Positions 8,144 to 18,414 of a stretch of 64,000 nucleotides of DNA are shown in pieces. The notes under the pieces were generated by a model. The model was not told the DNA's origin. It searched no databases and worked only from the letters and a program-made list of their open reading frames with translations. Origin of the DNA: Rickettsia endosymbiont of Culicoides impunctatus (GTDB taxonomy: Bacteria > Pseudomonadota > Alphaproteobacteria > Rickettsiales > Rickettsiaceae); assembly GCA_020410785.1 (NCBI GenBank), contig CP084573.1, forward strand, positions 434,001-498,000, written 5' to 3'. The first letter of the stretch is position 1. Every line of letters begins with the position of its first letter. The position numbers and the translations under genes are program-made.

Positions 8144-10387
8144 ATGTTTGAAGAAATAGTTAAAACAATAGAATTAGGTGGAAGAACACTTGAATTAACG
8201 ACTGGTAAAATTGCTCGTCAAGCTGATGGAGCAGTTATGGTAAAAATGGGAGGAACTGTCTTATTATGTACTGCCGTAAGTGCCAAAGAGCCAAAAGAAG
8301 GGATAGGATTCTTTCCTCTTACTGTTCATTATAAAGAAATGGCATTTGCTGCTGGTAAAATACCAGGGGGGTTTTTTAAAAGAGAAGGTAAAGGATCGGA
8401 AAAAGAAGTATTAGTCTCACGCTTGATTGATCGACCAATTAGACCATTATTTCACCCAGCTTTTCTTAATGAAACGCAAGTAATCTGTACTGTTCTTTCA
8501 TATGACCCTGAGTGTAATAGTGATATATTAGCAATTATTGGAGCATCCGCTGCATTAGCTTTATCTGCAGCACCATATCAACATATAGTAGCAGCCAGCA
8601 GAGTCGGTTTGATAGATGGTAATTTTATCCTAAACCCTTCATTTAACCAGTTAAAGACTAGTAAACTAGACTTAGTAGTGGCAGGAACTGACACATCAGT
8701 TATGATGGTTGAGTCTGAAGCCGATCTATTATCCGAAGAGCAAATGTTAGAAGCTATTGAGTTTGGTCACAAAGCATTACAGCCTGTAATCGAATTGATT
8801 AATGACTTAGTAAAAATTGCCGGAAAACCTAAATTACAGCTTACCAGCTTGTTCCCTGCTAGCTTAAAAGAACAAATTAGCAGCATAGTGCAAGAAGATA
8901 TTAAGAGAGCTTTTGCTATTAAATTAAAACAAGAAAGACTATTAGCGGTAAAGAACATTTATGATATAATTAAGCGGCACTTTGCAGAAGATATTGCGAA
9001 TAATAATCTTACTAACTCACAAATTGAATTTGCTCTTAAAGAAGTAGAATCAGAAGTACTGCGTCAGGACGTATTAAAGAAAAATACTCGTATAGATGGC
9101 AGAAAGCCTGCCGACATAAGAAACATAGCTTGTGAAATTGCGATATTGCCAAAAACACATGGTTCAAGCTTATTTACTAGAGGAGAAACACAAAGTTTAG
9201 TAGTCACTACACTTGGCACTGGTCAAGATGAACAAATTGTTGATAGTTTAGACGGCGAATATAAAGAGCTTTTTATGCTCAACTATATTTTCCCTCCTTA
9301 TTCAGTAGGAGAAGCAACCCCAGTAAGGGCTCCTGGTCGCAGAGAAATAGGTCATGGCAAACTAGCATGGAGAGCCATTAACCGCATGTTACCAACTAAA
9401 GAGCAATTCCCTTATACCATTAGGGTAGTGTCAGAAATTACCTCCTGTAATGGCTCATCATCCATGGCTACTATTTGCGGTGGTTCAATGGCACTTATGG
9501 ATGCTGGAGTGCCGATCAAAACCCCTATAGCAGGTATTGCTATGGGCTTGATAAAAGAAGACGATAAATTTGTAATTTTATCTGATATTATTGGGGATGA
9601 AGATAATCTTGGAGATATGGATTTTAAAGTAGCTGGTGGTACGGAAGGCATAACCGCCCTACAAATGGACATTAAGATATCTGGCATAACATTTGAAATA
9701 ATGAAGCAGGCTTTAGTTCAAGCAAAGGCTGGTCGTATTCATATTCTACAAGAAATGGATAAGGCTATTAATAAAACCAATAACCATGTTAGCCAATACG
9801 CCCCTTGTATTTATAGCTTTAAAATTGATAAAGATAAAATTAGAGATGTTATAGGACCTGGTGGTAAAGTAATACGTGAAATTTGTGATACAACATCAGC
9901 TAAAATTGACATAAGTGACGATGGTAATGTAACTGTTTCTGCGGTAGGCAAAGAAAAGCTAGATATGGCAATTGCCAAGATTAAGTTAATTGTTATTGAG
10001 CCTGAAATTGGTGGCATATTCAACGGAACAGTTGTCAAAATATTAGAATCCGGAGCGTTTATCAATTATTTAGGTAATCGTGATGGATTTATCCATATTA
10101 GTGAGATCTCGAAGGAACGTATTGAGTCTGTGTCTAGTGTTTTAAAACATGGTGATGTGGTAAAAGTTAAACTTATTAGTTTTGACAATAAAGGCAAAGC
10201 CAAGTTAACCATAAAAAATATTGACGCTACCGTTACTCCAAACGTTACGACTAATCATAAATCTGAGCCTTATAAAGATAACGCTGATATTAATAACAAT
10301 AAACGGGAATCTGCCAAAAAATGGCAAAATAACAAACCATCTAATGAAGATGAAACAGTAACTAAAGAACGGAAATACTTTAATTAA
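8144..10387 (+). CDS. pnp: Polyribonucleotide nucleotidyltransferase (PNPase)
   Basis: A 747-residue phosphorolytic 3'-5' exoribonuclease of the RNA degradation machinery. Order of domains: first RNase PH-like core from about 10-230 ([12 protein letters not shown]), helical linker, second RNase PH core about 310-550 ([26 protein letters not shown]), KH domain near 560-615 with [16 protein letters not shown], and S1 domain near 625-695 ([20 protein letters not shown]). A low-complexity Asn/Lys tail follows. Start ATG 8144 has a loosely purine-rich leader (AAATAAGGAAAAAGA). Length and all key motifs are normal. Confidence 0.97.
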   Translation: MFEEIVKTIELGGRTLELTTGKIARQADGAVMVKMGGTVLLCTAVSAKEPKEGIGFFPLTVHYKEMAFAAGKIPGGFFKREGKGSEKEVLVSRLIDRPIRPLFHPAFLNETQVICTVLSYDPECNSDILAIIGASAALALSAAPYQHIVAASRVGLIDGNFILNPSFNQLKTSKLDLVVAGTDTSVMMVESEADLLSEEQMLEAIEFGHKALQPVIELINDLVKIAGKPKLQLTSLFPASLKEQISSIVQEDIKRAFAIKLKQERLLAVKNIYDIIKRHFAEDIANNNLTNSQIEFALKEVESEVLRQDVLKKNTRIDGRKPADIRNIACEIAILPKTHGSSLFTRGETQSLVVTTLGTGQDEQIVDSLDGEYKELFMLNYIFPPYSVGEATPVRAPGRREIGHGKLAWRAINRMLPTKEQFPYTIRVVSEITSCNGSSSMATICGGSMALMDAGVPIKTPIAGIAMGLIKEDDKFVILSDIIGDEDNLGDMDFKVAGGTEGITALQMDIKISGITFEIMKQALVQAKAGRIHILQEMDKAINKTNNHVSQYAPCIYSFKIDKDKIRDVIGPGGKVIREICDTTSAKIDISDDGNVTVSAVGKEKLDMAIAKIKLIVIEPEIGGIFNGTVVKILESGAFINYLGNRDGFIHISEISKERIESVSSVLKHGDVVKVKLISFDNKGKAKLTIKNIDATVTPNVTTNHKSEPYKDNADINNNKRESAKKWQNNKPSNEDETVTKERKYFN

Positions 10388-10395
10388 CTCACACT

Positions 10396-10424
10396 ACTAA
10401 CCTTTCGTATCAGGAAAGGTTAGT
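10396..10424. terminator. Bidirectional hairpin between pnp and rluC
   Basis: ACTAACCTTTC and GAAAGGTTAGT form an 11-bp stem lying between the convergent pnp and rluC genes and overlapping the rluC stop codon. T-tracts are weak, so termination strength is uncertain. Confidence 0.65.
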
Positions 10425-11330
10425 ATATTGTTGGAAATAACTTGGTAAGGATGTATCAATTATTATTTCTTTACCAAATATTTTCTCAGGTAAGATTATT
10501 TTTTTGGCATGTAGTAACATCTCCTTGGATAAAGTTATTGCTTCTAAAGTTCCATATTTTCTGTCACCTAATATGGGACAAGCTAGCATTTTCGCATGGA
10601 ATCGAAGTTGATGCATCCTGCCAGTAAGAGGAGTAAACTCAACCAGTGTCAAATCCTTATTTAACTTCTTAAGAAATTTATAGCGGGTTATCGATAATTT
10701 ACCATTTTCCTCATCATTTTGCACAGTTTCATACGCTCCCCCCCTATTCTTACCTATCATACCACTAATTTCTCCCTCGGATTGTGGAAGCTTACCTAAA
10801 ACTACCGCTATATAGGTTTTTTGAATATCCTTCTCCTGAAAGGCTTTAACTAATTTTATACTACTCGCATAATTTTTAGCAATTAGCAATATTCCTGAAG
10901 TATCTTTGTCTAACCTATGAACTAACTTAAAATCCGCCCCCCGACTATTTAAATATTGCAATGCATCATCTATAGATAGAATTATCTTGCTACCACCTTG
11001 GGTGGCAAGACCTGACGGCTTATTGATTGCTATAAGCCACTCATCTTGATAAATTAGATAATCCTTCAACAATTTACCAGCTAGTTTAATCGCTGAACTG
11101 GTAAAAACCCTATCAGAAGTTTTCAGAGGTTGTAAATTTAAACCATCCTCTATAAAAATTTGATCACCAACATTTATTCGCAGATTGGCTGCTACCTTAC
11201 AAGAATTAACCATTATCCTCTTAAACCTTAAGGCACGCTCAATCACCCCTTGAGTAAGACTAGGATATAATTTTTTTAAGTAACGATCCAACCTACAAGA
11301 CGGTTCTAGATCAACATTTAATATTGCCAC
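10410..11330 (-). CDS. rluC: RluC/RluD-family 23S rRNA pseudouridine synthase
   Basis: A 306-residue RluA-type pseudouridine synthase. An S4-like RNA-binding part (residues ~10-70, SCRLDRYLKKLYPSL) precedes the catalytic domain with HRLDKDTSGILLIAK around residue 140 (catalytic Asp in RLD) and the LTGRMHQLRFHAKML block. It acts on 23S rRNA; RluC is the likely subgroup because of the S4 domain and length, but RluD-type specificity is not excluded. Its ATG directly abuts the ctaA stop (11330/11331), so the two form an operon. Confidence 0.87.
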   Translation of the reverse strand: MAILNVDLEPSCRLDRYLKKLYPSLTQGVIERALRFKRIMVNSCKVAANLRINVGDQIFIEDGLNLQPLKTSDRVFTSSAIKLAGKLLKDYLIYQDEWLIAINKPSGLATQGGSKIILSIDDALQYLNSRGADFKLVHRLDKDTSGILLIAKNYASSIKLVKAFQEKDIQKTYIAVVLGKLPQSEGEISGMIGKNRGGAYETVQNDEENGKLSITRYKFLKKLNKDLTLVEFTPLTGRMHQLRFHAKMLACPILGDRKYGTLEAITLSKEMLLHAKKIILPEKIFGKEIIIDTSLPSYFQQYTNLS

Positions 11331-12353
11331 TTATGCACTCTTTAATAAAAAATAACTCCACAATATACAAGATAACAGTATAATTGCACAAATCTGATGG
11401 AATAAAGCTATTAATACAGGTACTGAATATAAAATAGTAGTTATGCCAGCTAACATTTGTAATAGCAATATACCAACAATGTAATAAGCTGCTTTATTTA
11501 ATTTAGGATGCTTAGTTTTTATTAAGCTCACTACTAAAAATCCAGCACTAATACAAACTATATATGCTCCCATTCTATGAAAAAACTGAACAACCACAGG
11601 GTCGCTTAAGCTATCTATAGTAAGTAGTTTAAACGTTAGTTCTTCAGGTATAAAATTATTACCCATTAATGGAAAGCTATTATATACCTGCCCAGCATCA
11701 AGACCTGCAACCAACCCTCCTAAAAAGATCTGTATATAAACTATACTAATAGTTACTAAACAACATAATTTTGTTGAGTTCAAACTTATCGTTTGTTCAT
11801 TTAGTAAAATATCAAAACTATTATTCATCAGCTGATAGAACAATAAATTATAGATGATAATCGCTATAATCAAATGCCCAGCTAAGCGGAAATGACTAAC
11901 ATATGGCTGCAAAATTAGCCCACTTTTTACCATATACCAACCCATAAATCCTTGAACCGCAAATAATAACAATATCCCCAAATATACTGGTAGTGATCTG
12001 CTAGCAATTTGCCTAGTCATCAAAAAATATACCAACGGTATCAGATATAATAAACCAACAACTCTCCCAGCAAAACGATGAATAAATTCAATCCAAAAAA
12101 TAAATTTAAACTCTGAGAGAGTCATATTAACATTTTTTTGCTTATATTCGACTGATTGCTGATATTTACTAAACTCATCCTGCCACTCAGCATTATTGAG
12201 TGGCGGGACAATACCTGATACTGGCTTCCATTCAACAATTGATAAACCAGCATCAGTAAGCCTAGTAAGACCACCCCAAAAAATCATAAAAACCACCATA
12301 CAGCAGCATGCAGCCAACCAAGGCTTTATTAATAGTTGTGACATTAAACCCAT
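11331..12353 (-). CDS. ctaA: Haem A synthase (CtaA/COX15)
   Basis: A 340-residue inner-membrane protein with about eight hydrophobic helices. It oxidises haem O to haem A for cytochrome aa3 oxidase. Family marks are GGLTRLTDAGLSIVEWKPV near residues 26-45, EFIHRFAGRVVGL with the haem-ligand His around residue 94, a second VSHFRLAGHL block, and FHRMGAYIV and LFHQICAI carrying the C-terminal His pair. Alphaproteobacterial type-2 COX15 length. Cotranscribed with rluC downstream. Confidence 0.93.
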   Translation of the reverse strand: MGLMSQLLIKPWLAACCCMVVFMIFWGGLTRLTDAGLSIVEWKPVSGIVPPLNNAEWQDEFSKYQQSVEYKQKNVNMTLSEFKFIFWIEFIHRFAGRVVGLLYLIPLVYFLMTRQIASRSLPVYLGILLLFAVQGFMGWYMVKSGLILQPYVSHFRLAGHLIIAIIIYNLLFYQLMNNSFDILLNEQTISLNSTKLCCLVTISIVYIQIFLGGLVAGLDAGQVYNSFPLMGNNFIPEELTFKLLTIDSLSDPVVVQFFHRMGAYIVCISAGFLVVSLIKTKHPKLNKAAYYIVGILLLQMLAGITTILYSVPVLIALFHQICAIILLSCILWSYFLLKSA

Positions 12354-12356
12354 TAT

Positions 12357-12420
12357 CTTTAATATCTATAACATAGCAGATTTTTTTGATCCACTAATAT
12401 CTGTTTTATGATTTTGGATA
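12357..12420 (+). repeat. Partial copy of the dispersed ~90-bp repeat
   Basis: The stretch with ATATCTATAACATAGCAG, TTTTTTTGATCCACTAAT and CTGTTTTATGATTTT resembles the core of 60771-60858, with several differences. It fills most of the gap between ctaA and the CPBP protease gene. Confidence 0.45.
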
Positions 12421-12425
12421 ACTTT

Positions 12426-13280
12426 TCAAATCTTATTGATAGCTGGATAAGTAAAAAGTAAAATATGAGTTAAATTAAGCATAAAATGAACAAGTATGCT
12501 TGCTTCAATTCTTTTCGTTACTTTATATATCCATCCATATAAAGCTCCAGCTACTGTAGCTAAAATTACGTATTTTAGTCCTCCTGGATAGTGCATCACT
12601 CCAAAGAAAAGTGCAGGTATTAGTATGGCTATATCCTTAGAATATTTATATTTTAACTGACTTAATGATTCTTGGAAAAATCCTCTAAATAATCCTTCCT
12701 CAGCAACGCATGTAAAAAATAAATTATTGATTACCCATATCCATAAATTCTGTGGTATCTTTGGTGCAAATTTGATGTACTCAAATGCAATAGATAACAC
12801 TATTATTACTAATAGAATAATTGGTAATCTATAAGAAACTTGCAAGAGTAATATTTTCAGTTCGCTGCAAGTAGATGCTAAATCTAAAGTTAAACCTATA
12901 ATAATTAAGCCGACAATTGTCTTATCTAAGTTTAAATATAGTGTAAACGGTAAAGCATCTGGAGTGAATTGTATTTTATCTAAAACTAATAAATTATCAA
13001 ATCCTGGAATTAAATGTAGTTCTAAAGTTAACCCTAGTACTAACACTAGACTCCATAAGACATATTTCAATTTAGTAGAAGATTTATGATACGAAAATAC
13101 TAAATAAAAAAACAACACAATTGCTAAAATAGCAAACAGGCTTGCTATATTACTAACAAAAGATAAGACTAGAGAAATAAATAGAAATAATTGCCATGGT
13201 TTAAATTTGCCTTTTACAGGAAGCCATAATGATATAACACTAATTAATAATGTTATATATGTAAGATATTTTAGCCACAT
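12426..13280 (-). CDS. CPBP-family intramembrane metalloprotease
   Basis: A 284-residue integral membrane protein with 7-8 hydrophobic helices and the CPBP (PF02517, Abi/CAAX prenyl protease-like) motifs in the C-terminal half: AEEGLFRGFF (EExxxR), then FFGVMH and a late VHFMLNLTH. These Glu and His residues make the metal-binding active site within the membrane. Family roles range from prenyl-protein processing to bacteriocin self-immunity; none can be chosen here. It is flanked by ctaA and an Rpn-type gene, without obvious cotranscription. Confidence 0.82.
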   Translation of the reverse strand: MWLKYLTYITLLISVISLWLPVKGKFKPWQLFLFISLVLSFVSNIASLFAILAIVLFFYLVFSYHKSSTKLKYVLWSLVLVLGLTLELHLIPGFDNLLVLDKIQFTPDALPFTLYLNLDKTIVGLIIIGLTLDLASTCSELKILLLQVSYRLPIILLVIIVLSIAFEYIKFAPKIPQNLWIWVINNLFFTCVAEEGLFRGFFQESLSQLKYKYSKDIAILIPALFFGVMHYPGGLKYVILATVAGALYGWIYKVTKRIEASILVHFMLNLTHILLFTYPAINKI

Positions 13281-13333
13281 ATTTCATCTATAATTGATTT
13301 GGGGTAATGTTGCACAGCCTATAGCTAACCAGT

Positions 13334-13600
13334 TTACTGCATTTCCAATAGTTCATTGATTTTAGTAATAGATAGTCCAGTAATTCTCGCTACTTCTTCA
13401 ATGGAGCTACCATTGTTTATCATCATTTTTATTAATTTAGCTTCACCTTTAGCTTCACCTCTAGCTTCGCCTCTAGCTTCTCCCCTAGCTTCTCCCCTAG
13501 CTTATCCGATTCTAATACCATCCTGTACTCCGATTTTAATACCATCTTGCACTCCGATTTTGATACCATCTTGTAGTCCGATTTGAATCCCTTCTTCTTT
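13334..13600 (-). repeat. Tandem coding repeats at the 3' end of the Rpn gene
   Basis: Two tandem arrays adjoin. At about 13445-13501 a 12-bp unit (minus-strand GGAGAAGCTAGG and variants) repeats five to six times and would encode GEAR. At about 13505-13592 a 24-bp unit repeats about four times and encodes IGVQDGIK. A stop codon at 13502-13504 lies exactly where the two arrays meet. Confidence 0.8.
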
Positions 13601-14362
13601 CCATACTTGAGCTATACTAGGCATAAGTTCTTCTCCTTTTTCTTTAGTTAAACTATTTTTTAATATTTTTTCTAACTCTATTTTATCATTTTGCTCAATA
13701 AAGATCAAAGTATACTGTAATAGATTTCTTATATGGTCATAGCCTATTGTTATTTCACTCAATTTAGGCAAGAGATGAGAGATTTCTTGCCATCTTTTCA
13801 GTAATTGACGTTCGTGGATGTGTTTGAGGAAAAATAACAAAATCCCAGACCATACTTTTTCCTTGAGTTCTTCATCGGGGATATCATGTACGTTAATAAG
13901 CTGACAATCGTTGATCCAGAAACCTCTAGCTAAATCTGGATGGGTAAATAAATTCCATATATTGAGCGATGCGTTATATTTCTTCTTGCCATTATAAATT
14001 ATTAGGGGATAAATTAATGGAAGGCTTTTAGCTTTAGAATTAGTAGTTAAATATAGATCACAAATATTAATCATATATTTAAACAACCTAAATGCCATCA
14101 TTTTATCAACAGTACTTTGATGTTCCAATAGCAAAAAAATATAGCCATCCTGATCATTAAACTTAACAGAAAATAATACATCTGAAATAGTTTCAGAAAG
14201 GTCTGACTCAATAAAACTATCTTTTTCTAATTTTAAAGATGTGCTATCGATTAAAGCCAACACATCCTTCGGCAAATGAGTTGCCAAGAATTCTTGAGCA
14301 ACTATTGGATTCTCCATAGATTTGCGAAAGATTTCGTCATGTTTTGGCTTGTCTAGAGTCAT
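13502..14362 (-). CDS. Rpn-family recombination-promoting nuclease, C-terminus cut by a stop codon
   Basis: A 286-residue PD-(D/E)XK-type protein of the Rpn/YhgA (PF04754) family: KHDEIFRKSMENP at the start, DVLFSVKF then YIFLLLEHQST (the acidic and E-x-x-Q catalytic segment near residues 85-105) and PLIYPLIIYNG. Family members nick DNA and promote recombination, and are common in repeat-rich intracellular bacteria. The TAA at 13502-13504 falls where repeats read GEA elsewhere (GAA to TAA). Beyond it the same frame runs 55 more codons (ARGEARG... to KINELLEMQ) and ends at 13334, which is the usual family tail, so the full-length gene was probably 13334-14362. Starts 3 bp after proS in the opposite reading sense of the map, same strand, so it lies downstream of proS. 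Confidence 0.82.
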   Translation of the reverse strand: MTLDKPKHDEIFRKSMENPIVAQEFLATHLPKDVLALIDSTSLKLEKDSFIESDLSETISDVLFSVKFNDQDGYIFLLLEHQSTVDKMMAFRLFKYMINICDLYLTTNSKAKSLPLIYPLIIYNGKKKYNASLNIWNLFTHPDLARGFWINDCQLINVHDIPDEELKEKVWSGILLFFLKHIHERQLLKRWQEISHLLPKLSEITIGYDHIRNLLQYTLIFIEQNDKIELEKILKNSLTKEKGEELMPSIAQVWKEEGIQIGLQDGIKIGVQDGIKIGVQDGIRIG

Positions 14363-14365
14363 AAC

Positions 14366-15667
14366 TTACATATAAGAAAGAATTTTAGAGAAGTAGGTAA
14401 CAACATTTTCTACTGTTAATTCTTCTATTATTCCTGTTCTACGATCTTTTAATTCGACCACATCTTTCTCAGAGTTTTTGGAACCAATAATTATTTGGTA
14501 CGGCGAACCTATAAGATCATGAGTGGCAAATTTTTTACCAGCTCTCTCATTTGTATCATCGTATAATACCTCTATTTTATTTGCTACAAGCTGATCATAT
14601 AGATTTTGTGATAGTTCATTGCATTTACTATCAAGTATATTCAAATTTAATATTGATACCATAAAAGGAGCAATATTTGGAGACCATATAATCCCTTTAT
14701 CATCATGACTTGATTCAATTATGGCGGCTAAAAGTCTTGAAATACCTATACCATAGGAGCTCATTTCCACTGGCACAAGACTCCCATCACTAGCATTTAC
14801 TAGAGCCTTCATTGCTTTAGAATATTTTGTACCAAGATAAAAAATATGCCCAACCTCTATAGCCTTACTACTAGCAAGATTCTCTTCTGTTAACAAACAT
14901 TTATCATGAACATGTTTTTCTTCTGCTACCGCATATAAGGATTGTAATTTTTTAATATCTAAATTTTCCTGATCTATTAAAGATAGAAATTTTTTGTCAT
15001 AAAAAATAGTACTCTCACCATTAGTGGCAAGAATATGGAACTCATGGCTTAAATCCCCACCAATCTGACCATTATCAGCAAGTACTGGGATTACACGGAG
15101 TCCTATATCACGAAAAGTTTGCATATATGCTATATACATCTGATTATAAGTTTTTATCGCACTTATTTGATCTATATCAAAAGAATATGCATCTTTCATT
15201 AAGAACTCTCTACCACGCATCACCCCAAAGCGAGGTCTAATTTCATCCCTAAATTTCCACTGAATATGATATAAGTTTTTTGGCAAATCTTTATAGGACT
15301 TAATATTATTTCTAAAAATATCGGTAACCATATCTTCATTAGTAGGTCCAAATAATAAAGTATTATCGTGGCGATCTTGGAATTTTAGCATTTCCTTACC
15401 ATAATTCTCAAATCTTCCAGATTCCATCCATAAAGATGCTGGTTGAATACAAGGCATTAATATTTCAATGGCACCTACTTTATTCATATTAAGTCGAACA
15501 ATATTCTCAACATTTTTCAGGGCTTTTAATCCCATAGGCAACCAGCTATAAATTCCAGCAGATTGTTGTCTTATCATACCACTTCTAAGCATCAATCTGT
15601 GAGAAACTACTTGAGCCTCTACTGGCTCTTCCTTTAGCACGGGTAAAAAATATTTTGATAGTAACAT
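14366..15667 (-). CDS. proS: Prolyl-tRNA synthetase (short, alphaproteobacterial type)
   Basis: A 433-residue class II synthetase charging tRNA-Pro. Motifs include [20 protein letters not shown] near the start, [20 protein letters not shown] (motif 2, residues ~143-162) and [13 protein letters not shown] (motif 3), then the anticodon-binding domain. The inserted editing domain of the long bacterial type is absent, as in other alphaproteobacteria. The Rpn gene follows 3 bp downstream on the same strand. A tRNA-Pro gene is at 30354-30430. Confidence 0.95.
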   Translation of the reverse strand: MLLSKYFLPVLKEEPVEAQVVSHRLMLRSGMIRQQSAGIYSWLPMGLKALKNVENIVRLNMNKVGAIEILMPCIQPASLWMESGRFENYGKEMLKFQDRHDNTLLFGPTNEDMVTDIFRNNIKSYKDLPKNLYHIQWKFRDEIRPRFGVMRGREFLMKDAYSFDIDQISAIKTYNQMYIAYMQTFRDIGLRVIPVLADNGQIGGDLSHEFHILATNGESTIFYDKKFLSLIDQENLDIKKLQSLYAVAEEKHVHDKCLLTEENLASSKAIEVGHIFYLGTKYSKAMKALVNASDGSLVPVEMSSYGIGISRLLAAIIESSHDDKGIIWSPNIAPFMVSILNLNILDSKCNELSQNLYDQLVANKIEVLYDDTNERAGKKFATHDLIGSPYQIIIGSKNSEKDVVELKDRRTGIIEELTVENVVTYFSKILSYM

Positions 15668-15786
15668 GACTGCTTTACCTCAATGATAACAGTTGTTCTC
15701 CCAGCGTAGGCGAGGATTTAGAGATTCTGCACCGGAGCTGGAATGACATCTTTTTTGTTTAAATAACTTGCCCACTGGGTTACATT

Positions 15787-15930
15787 AGACCTCTTGCATA
15801 ACCTAAAGATAATTGAGGAATTTTTAGGAAAAACGAAGTCGAGTACCGCAGCGTACTAGGATGTACGTGAGGAACGGAGACGAGTTTTGACAACAAAATT
15901 ACCAATTAGATTAGGTTATGCAAGAGGTCT
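15787..15930. repeat. Palindromic element, family A-related (arms ending GCATAACCT)
   Basis: A 144-bp element with arms AGACCTCTTGCATAACCTAA and its inverse. The core shares GAGTACCGCAGCGTACTAGG and ATGTACGTGAGGAACGGAG with a second copy at 63680-63825. Same outer heptamer and same length as family A, so likely one superfamily. Fills the gap between proS and folE. Confidence 0.85.
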
Positions 15931-15941
15931 ATTACCTTTGA

Positions 15942-16520
15942 TTATTTTTTGGCAATAATATTTAGAAATTCATGACGATATTTCTGCTGCTCTAAATATA
16001 TACCAGTATAATGCATAGTATTCATAATACTATCATTTTGCATAACACCTCTAAGAGTCATACAACTATGTAATGCAGAAATCCTGACCGCAACACCCAT
16101 AGGCTTAATATATTTCTGTAATGTTTCAGCAATTTGTACTGTCATTTTTTCTTGAATCTGTAATCTTTTTGCAAAAACATCAACTATTCTGGCAAATTTA
16201 CTGATACCTATTATACAATTATCTGGTATATAAGCTATATCAACTGTACCATTTATTGGTAATAAATGGTGTTCGCAAAAAGAATTAAACTTTATGTCTT
16301 TTAATAGAATGAAGTCCTGAAAGTTACCAGTTTCATAAAATTTAGTAGATAATATTTCTTCTACATTTTTATTGTACCCACAAAACATCTCTTGGTAAGT
16401 TTTTATTACTCTATCAGGAGTTTTTACTAGCCCCTCTCTATTTGGATCCTCGCCAATAAATCGCAATAAAGTTCTAACTGCCTCTTGGGCTTCTTCTATA
16501 GTAGGTTTATTCAAGGTCAT
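15942..16520 (-). CDS. folE: GTP cyclohydrolase I (FolE)
   Basis: A 192-residue enzyme that converts GTP to 7,8-dihydroneopterin triphosphate, first step of folate (and queuosine-type pterin) synthesis. Zinc-site and signature blocks are clear: [19 protein letters not shown] around residues 81-99, [14 protein letters not shown], and [12 protein letters not shown] with the second Cys. Length is typical. It is 17 bp downstream of the oxidase-like gene on the same strand. Folate genes are patchy in Rickettsiaceae, so the gene is informative about lineage. Confidence 0.94.
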   Translation of the reverse strand: MTLNKPTIEEAQEAVRTLLRFIGEDPNREGLVKTPDRVIKTYQEMFCGYNKNVEEILSTKFYETGNFQDFILLKDIKFNSFCEHHLLPINGTVDIAYIPDNCIIGISKFARIVDVFAKRLQIQEKMTVQIAETLQKYIKPMGVAVRISALHSCMTLRGVMQNDSIMNTMHYTGIYLEQQKYRHEFLNIIAKK

Positions 16521-16537
16521 TATTTTTATTATACTAA

Positions 16538-17893
16538 TTATTTCAATACCATCTTTTTACCACAAATAACAACAAACATCAAGCCACCAACAATAGCAAT
16601 TAGTCCTCCACCACCCATTGCCCCCATCAGTAACTTACTGCTAATAGTCATTTCTACCCCTGGCGTTTTTCGCATCACCCCATAACCACCAGCCAAAAGA
16701 AGAGCTATAATATGTAACATTTGTCCGATAGTTAAAGTAATAATTGCTGCAGAGGAATATGAATTTTTCTTTTGTTCATTATCACATGCATTGTCACATA
16801 AAATAAAGCTAAATCCCATAAATGCCACACTTATTCCAACAATCGAACCATGGTAGTGGGCAGGAACAGTAACGTTCATACTGGTAATTAACACGCCAAT
16901 AAACCCTCCAGACAAAAATAATATGCTAGAACAAATGATGCTTGCTTTTATAGGAGAATTTCTCATAAGAGAATTTACCACTAGTTTATGATTATGGCTA
17001 ACTAGCTCATAAAATATTAGTATCAAAGACAGAACTGGGGCTATCCCACCACCATATTTCATTTGTTTGGTATAATATTCTTTGAATTCAGCATCTATAA
17101 TATCATATGATAAGTGTCCCCAAATAGCTGCAATACTTATCAAAAAATTTAAATATAATAGTAGCAGATATAGCTTGTTAAATTTTAATTCTTTTCCTAT
17201 CCAAGCATGGCATAACACTGTCATTACTAATATCATAATTTGTGTGTAAATAAATTGCAATAAATGCCCCCCACTCCAGAAAAGCAATTCATAGTAAAAT
17301 TCTATATCGACTGGCACAAGCCTAATAACTTGTTGTAGTTGATAATAAGAACAAATAAAACATACCCATACTAACACCCACATTATTGCAGTAGAAAGGA
17401 TAGTAAAATTGATCAATTTTTGACTTTTTAGGGTCTTAATCGTTGCTAGGATGACGTTTGATGAAAATAACAATACCGATACGCCAAATAAACTAATTCC
17501 AAGAATAAACATTATATTCTCCAGCATTGGTATGTAATTATTCATTACAGGAAGATTTTGTCCACAAAGTGGTGATAAAGCTATTAGTGCAGTGCCAAAA
17601 AATGCTATTATTACATATGTTATACTGGAAGTCGTCGGCTGTAAATTATGGCTCCAAATACATGCTGTAACGGATATCAACCAAACTAGGATTGATAAAT
17701 TAACATGAATAACCAAAGCTGATTTAAAGATTTCTGTATTAGGAAATAGGGTAACTAATATAGGAGTGCGGAGCATTACCAATATTATTGAATACACCCC
17801 AGCAAGAGCAAGCGAGATTACACCATTTCTAAGCCAGCAAATAGCTAATTTATTACGGCTTAATTGATCAATTATATTATTCTCAAGATTCAT
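16538..17893 (-). CDS. Haem-copper oxidase subunit I-like membrane protein
   Basis: A 451-residue protein with about 12 transmembrane helices and the His pattern of haem-copper oxidase/NO reductase large subunits: [12 protein letters not shown] (helix II His), [10 protein letters not shown] (helix VI His), a following WGHLSYD, and [15 protein letters not shown] (late His pair). It is shorter than canonical subunit I and no subunit II is adjacent, so it may be an accessory member of the family found in rickettsiae or an NnrS/NorB-like protein. Function uncertain. Cotranscription with folE is likely from the 17-bp gap; tRNA-Ile is just upstream. Confidence 0.65.
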   Translation of the reverse strand: MNLENNIIDQLSRNKLAICWLRNGVISLALAGVYSIILVMLRTPILVTLFPNTEIFKSALVIHVNLSILVWLISVTACIWSHNLQPTTSSITYVIIAFFGTALIALSPLCGQNLPVMNNYIPMLENIMFILGISLFGVSVLLFSSNVILATIKTLKSQKLINFTILSTAIMWVLVWVCFICSYYQLQQVIRLVPVDIEFYYELLFWSGGHLLQFIYTQIMILVMTVLCHAWIGKELKFNKLYLLLLYLNFLISIAAIWGHLSYDIIDAEFKEYYTKQMKYGGGIAPVLSLILIFYELVSHNHKLVVNSLMRNSPIKASIICSSILFLSGGFIGVLITSMNVTVPAHYHGSIVGISVAFMGFSFILCDNACDNEQKKNSYSSAAIITLTIGQMLHIIALLLAGGYGVMRKTPGVEMTISSKLLMGAMGGGGLIAIVGGLMFVVICGKKMVLK

Positions 17894-17909
17894 AAAGAAT
17901 ACTTATGAT

Positions 17910-17985
17910 GGTGGGTTTGAGAAGACTTGAACTTCCGACCTCACGCTTATCAGGCGTGTGCTCTAACCAGCTGAGCTACAAACCC
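17910..17985 (-). tRNA. tRNA-Ile (anticodon GAU)
   Basis: Minus-strand cloverleaf with acceptor GGGUUUG/CAAACCC, D-arm GCUC..GAGC, anticodon loop CUGAUAA giving GAU, T-loop GUUCAAGUC and encoded CCA at 17912-17910. Confidence 0.95.
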
Positions 17986-17988
17986 ATT

Positions 17989-18132
17989 AGACCTCTTGCA
18001 AAACTCTACTTCTGCTGGTAATTTGTACGTCAATGCGGTACTCGAATCCTCACGTACATTAGAGTACGCTGCGGTTCTGCGTTCCGCGTCTCCTTCAAAT
18101 TCCTCAGCATAAGCGAGTTTTGCAAGAGGTCT
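17989..18132. repeat. Palindromic element, family A
   Basis: A 144-bp element, arms AGACCTCTTGCAAAAC and exact inverse GTTTTGCAAGAGGTCT. It lies between tRNA-Ile and tRNA-Lys, in inverse orientation to the copy at 48589-48732. Confidence 0.9.
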
Positions 18133-18218
18133 ATTACTAAGAGGCGGTCTCCTAGTCTCCGCCTTTAAATATTGGCGGCGATATTCATATACAATTAAGG
18201 GGGTTAACTACCCTGAAG

Positions 18219-18294
18219 TGGTGGGCTCGCCGGGATTCGAACCCGGGACAACCTGATTAAAAGTCAAGTGCTCTACCAGCTGAGCTACGAGCCC
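18219..18294 (-). tRNA. tRNA-Lys (anticodon UUU)
   Basis: Minus-strand cloverleaf with acceptor GGGCUCG/CGAGCCC, anticodon loop CUUUUAA giving UUU, T-arm CCGGGUUCGAAUCCCGG and encoded CCA at 18221-18219. Confidence 0.96.
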
Positions 18295-18414
18295 TAAACA
18301 TAATGCTTAAAGACAAATTGTGTCCCAAAACATATTCCAATACGCTTTACTTTATCGTTTAAAAAGGCTATCATGTCAACAATTATTTTGGTAAATATCT
18401 TTAAATGGTAACTT

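Noticed and set aside
13356-13586. Plus-strand frame with SPLASPLAS and PILIPSCT repeats
   Set aside because: It is the antisense reading of the tandem repeats of the Rpn gene, has no independent signals and is low complexity.
13440-13600. Possible CRISPR-like array from regular 12- and 24-bp repeats
   Set aside because: There are no unique spacers, the units are contiguous and they translate as protein repeats; no cas genes are present.
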